Part shown: positions 6,987-8,631 of the stretch, piece after piece
How the letters are laid out: each line of letters starts with the position of its first letter
Position numbering within the stretch: position 1 is the stretch's first letter
Source of the DNA: an uncultured bacterium
GTDB lineage: Bacteria > Actinomycetota > Coriobacteriia > Coriobacteriales > Coriobacteriaceae
Assembly (NCBI GenBank): GCA_905215765.1
Contig: CAJMRP010000083.1
Coordinates: 1-8,631 of the forward strand
Length of the DNA stretch: 8,631 nt
Reading direction: 5' to 3'
Notes under the pieces: model-generated
The model's database searches: none
What the model was told of the DNA's origin: nothing
The model's input: only the letters and a program-made list of their open reading frames with translations
Position numbers and translations under genes: made by a program

Positions 6987-7018
6987 GGGCCGGTGGGGCA
7001 TTTTTGCCCCACCGGCCC
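6987..7018 (-). terminator. Hairpin terminator of the hydrogenase operon
   Basis: A perfect 14-bp GC-rich stem (6987-7000 with 7005-7018) with a 4-base loop begins 10 bases after the echF stop codon. On the minus strand the next bases are GC-rich, with no U-tract, and can form a second small CGCGC/GCGCG hairpin at 6971-6986. Position and stability support termination, but it is not a classical stem-plus-U site; it may instead protect the 3' end or work with Rho. Confidence 0.65.
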
Positions 7019-7028
7019 TATTCCAGCG

Positions 7029-7370
7029 CTATTCCGGCTTGGTTTCTACCGTGGGAGTCTTATCCGCCGCAACCGGAGTACGGTCGGTGTCCATGCTCAG
7101 GCAGTGTTTGGGGCAGCTCTCGATGCACTCGCCGCACACCACACAAGCATACGGATCGATTGACCACGTTCCGCCCTTGCGATCGACCGCAAGCGCGCCC
7201 GCCGGGCAGCGACGCGCGCACATGCCGCAGCAGATGCACGCGTCCATATCGTTGACGATATGCCCGCGCAGGCGCTCGGGCGCCGCGAGCTTCTCCTGCG
7301 GATAGCACACCGTGACCGGCTGCTTGACCATAGAACCCAAGGCCGTCTTGGCAAATGTCAGCAAACTCAT
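7029..7370 (-). CDS. echF: Ech-type hydrogenase 2x[4Fe-4S] ferredoxin subunit (EchF/NuoI-like)
   Basis: A 113-residue soluble electron-transfer subunit. It carries two full [4Fe-4S] motifs: Cys45, 48, 51, 55 followed by Pro56, and Cys76, 79, 82, 86 followed by Pro87. The stretch before them (VTVCYPQEKLAAPERLRG) is the usual NuoI/EchF lead-in. In the known Ech complexes this subunit takes electrons from soluble ferredoxin and passes them through the small subunit to the Ni-Fe site. It starts 7 bases after echE; its weak ribosome site (GAAAGG, 7381-7386) lies in the last echE codons, which suggests translational coupling. Residues after about 93 are a polar Thr/Lys/Asp tail with no cluster ligands. 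It is the last gene of the operon, directly before the hairpin at 6987-7018. The family is secure; the exact complex type follows from the neighbouring large subunit. Confidence 0.92.
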   Translation of the reverse strand: MSLLTFAKTALGSMVKQPVTVCYPQEKLAAPERLRGHIVNDMDACICCGMCARRCPAGALAVDRKGGTWSIDPYACVVCGECIESCPKHCLSMDTDRTPVAADKTPTVETKPE

Positions 7371-7377
7371 GCCACGC

Positions 7378-8466
7378 CTACCTTTCCGTGCAGCTAATGC
7401 AGGGGTCGATGGTCAGGATAATCATGGGCACGCTGGCAAGGAGCACGCCCTGCAGCGCATGCGTCAGACCCGCCAGGTTTTGCGACGTCGGCGTGCGCAC
7501 GCGGAAACGGTCCAGGTTCTTGGTACCGTTACCGCGCACATAGTAATACGCCTCGCCACGCGGCTGCTCAATCACAACCTCGCCGCGCGCGCCGTCGGCC
7601 GGCGTGAGCTTGGTGCGCCCGCCGATACCGTCGTGCGGAATCTTGCCCACAAGCTCCTTGATGATGTCCATGGCCTGCGCAACCTCGGCACAACGCACCT
7701 GGCAGCGGGCATAGCAATCGCCATCGGTAGCAACGATGGGCTCAAACGCAGCCAGATCCGCATAGGCACCGTCGCCAAACATGCGCACGTCGTAGTCCAC
7801 GCCCGAGGCGCGCCCAAACGGACCGACCATCGAAAGCTCCAGCGCATCCTTCTTGCTGATCACGCCCACGCCACGCAAGCGCTCGCCGCAGCTGTCGTCG
7901 TCCAAAAACGTATGCACCAGGGCCTCGTAGTCGGGGCGCATGGCATCGAGCGTCTGAACAATACCCGCCAGCTCGGAGTCCTCGATATCGTGCTTAAGGC
8001 CGCCGATCTCGTTAATCGACAGAATCACGCGGCCGCCGCACGTGCTCTCAAAGATCTTGAGAATCTGCTCGCGCAGGGTCCATGACCGATAGAACAGCGC
8101 CTCAAAACCAAAGGCGTCGGCGAGCAGGCCCAGCCACAATAGATGCGAGTGAATGCGCGAAAGCTCGTGCAGAATGGTGCGGATATACTGCACGCGGCCG
8201 GGCACCTCGATGTCGAGCATGCGCTCGCAGGCGCTGGCATAGCCGCAGCTGTGGCCCACGGCGCAGATGCCGCAGATGCGCTCGGCAATGTAGCCAAACT
8301 GGTGCATGTCGCGCTTTTCGGTGAGCTTCTCGAGCCCGCGGTGCACAAAGCCGATCTGCGGAATTGCCTCGATGACGCGGTCGTCCTCGATTACCAGGTC
8401 CAGATGAAGCGGCTCGGGCAGCACCGGGTGCTGCGGGCCAAACGGAATAACGGAGCGATGTGCCAT
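7378..8466 (-). CDS. echE: [NiFe] hydrogenase large subunit, Ech type (EchE)
   Basis: The 362-residue catalytic subunit of a group 4 membrane-bound [NiFe] hydrogenase, which interconverts protons and H2 and couples this to ion movement through membrane subunits. The N-terminal ligand motif is RICGIC with Cys65 and Cys68; the C-terminal one is DPCISC with Cys356 and Cys359. All four Ni/Fe ligands are therefore present, which separates it from the related NuoD, where they are lost. Length matches EchE. The protein ends three residues after Cys359, so there is no C-terminal peptide for a maturation protease to remove, as known for Ech enzymes. The ATG at 8466 is preceded by AGGAGG 10 bases upstream and gives the expected N-terminus. 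It sits between echD and echF in the usual order. A formate-hydrogenlyase-type group 4 enzyme is possible but fits less well by size and gene order. Confidence 0.93.
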   Translation of the reverse strand: MAHRSVIPFGPQHPVLPEPLHLDLVIEDDRVIEAIPQIGFVHRGLEKLTEKRDMHQFGYIAERICGICAVGHSCGYASACERMLDIEVPGRVQYIRTILHELSRIHSHLLWLGLLADAFGFEALFYRSWTLREQILKIFESTCGGRVILSINEIGGLKHDIEDSELAGIVQTLDAMRPDYEALVHTFLDDDSCGERLRGVGVISKKDALELSMVGPFGRASGVDYDVRMFGDGAYADLAAFEPIVATDGDCYARCQVRCAEVAQAMDIIKELVGKIPHDGIGGRTKLTPADGARGEVVIEQPRGEAYYYVRGNGTKNLDRFRVRTPTSQNLAGLTHALQGVLLASVPMIILTIDPCISCTER

Positions 8467-8471
8467 GGACC

Positions 8472-8631
8472 TTACGCCTCCTTTTTCTGCTTGTCGCGGG
8501 CGGCCTTGGCGGCAAGCGCCGCGCGGACCTTGGCCGCTTTCTCGGGATCCATGGCGGCGAGCTTTGCCTCCATCTCGGCAGCCTTGAGCGCGGCCTTCGC
8601 AGCAGTTTCATCGTGCTGAGCATCGGAGCCG
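8472..8631 (-). CDS. echD: Partial C-terminus of EchD/NuoC-like hydrogenase subunit
   Basis: Only the last 52 residues are visible, ending at the TAA at 8472-8474, five bases before echE. The piece is almost entirely Ala, Lys, Glu and Arg (ending ARDKQKKEA), predicted to be one charged helix. No catalytic motif is visible. The name comes from position alone: in Ech operons the gene before echE is echD, a NuoC-like 30-kDa-type subunit. If so, this is a basic C-terminal extension beyond the conserved domain. Another operon subunit cannot be excluded from this fragment. Confidence 0.6.
   Translation of the reverse strand, partial: GSDAQHDETAAKAALKAAEMEAKLAAMDPEKAAKVRAALAAKAARDKQKKEA
8477..8482 (-). 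promoter_or_regulatory. Ribosome binding site of echE
   Basis: A perfect AGGAGG on the minus strand, 10 bases before the echE ATG and inside the last codons of echD. It fixes the echE start and indicates coupled translation. Confidence 0.8.

Noticed and set aside
6858..7163. Plus-strand open frame of 101 codons
   Set aside because: Runs through the hairpin arm, the operon terminator and antisense echF; no homology recognised.
7312..8085. Plus-strand open frame of 257 codons
   Set aside because: Antisense to echE and the echF start, where the minus-strand proteins have clear cysteine motifs.

Overview
The window looks like chromosomal DNA from a high-GC gut actinobacterium of the Coriobacteriia, most like Collinsella. 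This rests on codon style, on an Ech-type energy-converting hydrogenase beside a giant sortase-anchored Spy0128-domain adhesin, and on general resemblance; no database was searched. Every supported gene lies on the minus strand, so the biological reading order runs from position 8631 down to 1.

Region by region, in reading order. (1) 8631-7029: the distal end of an Ech-type membrane-bound [NiFe] hydrogenase operon. It holds the last 52 codons of the EchD/NuoC-like subunit, the complete catalytic large subunit EchE with all four Ni-ligating cysteines, and the two-cluster ferredoxin subunit EchF. The genes are separated by only 5 and 7 bases. A perfect 14-bp hairpin follows at 6987-7018. (2) 6986-6324: a 660-bp region with no convincing gene. 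Most of it (6501-6962) is two diverged tandem copies of one structured element. Each copy is a long hairpin with 25-29 bp arms. The arm sequences are unrelated between copies, yet each pair is (almost) perfectly self-complementary, while the inner region and loop are shared. Next comes a cluster of TGAGACA-type sites, including a perfect palindrome inside a candidate promoter. (3) 6323-36: one 2095-residue cell-surface protein with a signal peptide, a von Willebrand A domain with an intact MIDAS, ten Spy0128/FctA-like isopeptide domains and an LPTTG sorting signal. It ends before a hairpin at 1-20.

The hydrogenase and the adhesin are probably unrelated functionally. Ech couples ferredoxin-linked H2 chemistry to ion transport at the membrane. 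The adhesin would be covalently attached to peptidoglycan by a sortase encoded elsewhere, with the VWA head held out on a stalk of self-crosslinked domains. The most unusual feature is the pair of variable-stem, conserved-loop elements between them. The mismatch pattern in their inner helices mildly favours an RNA read from the minus strand, the same direction as both flanking genes.
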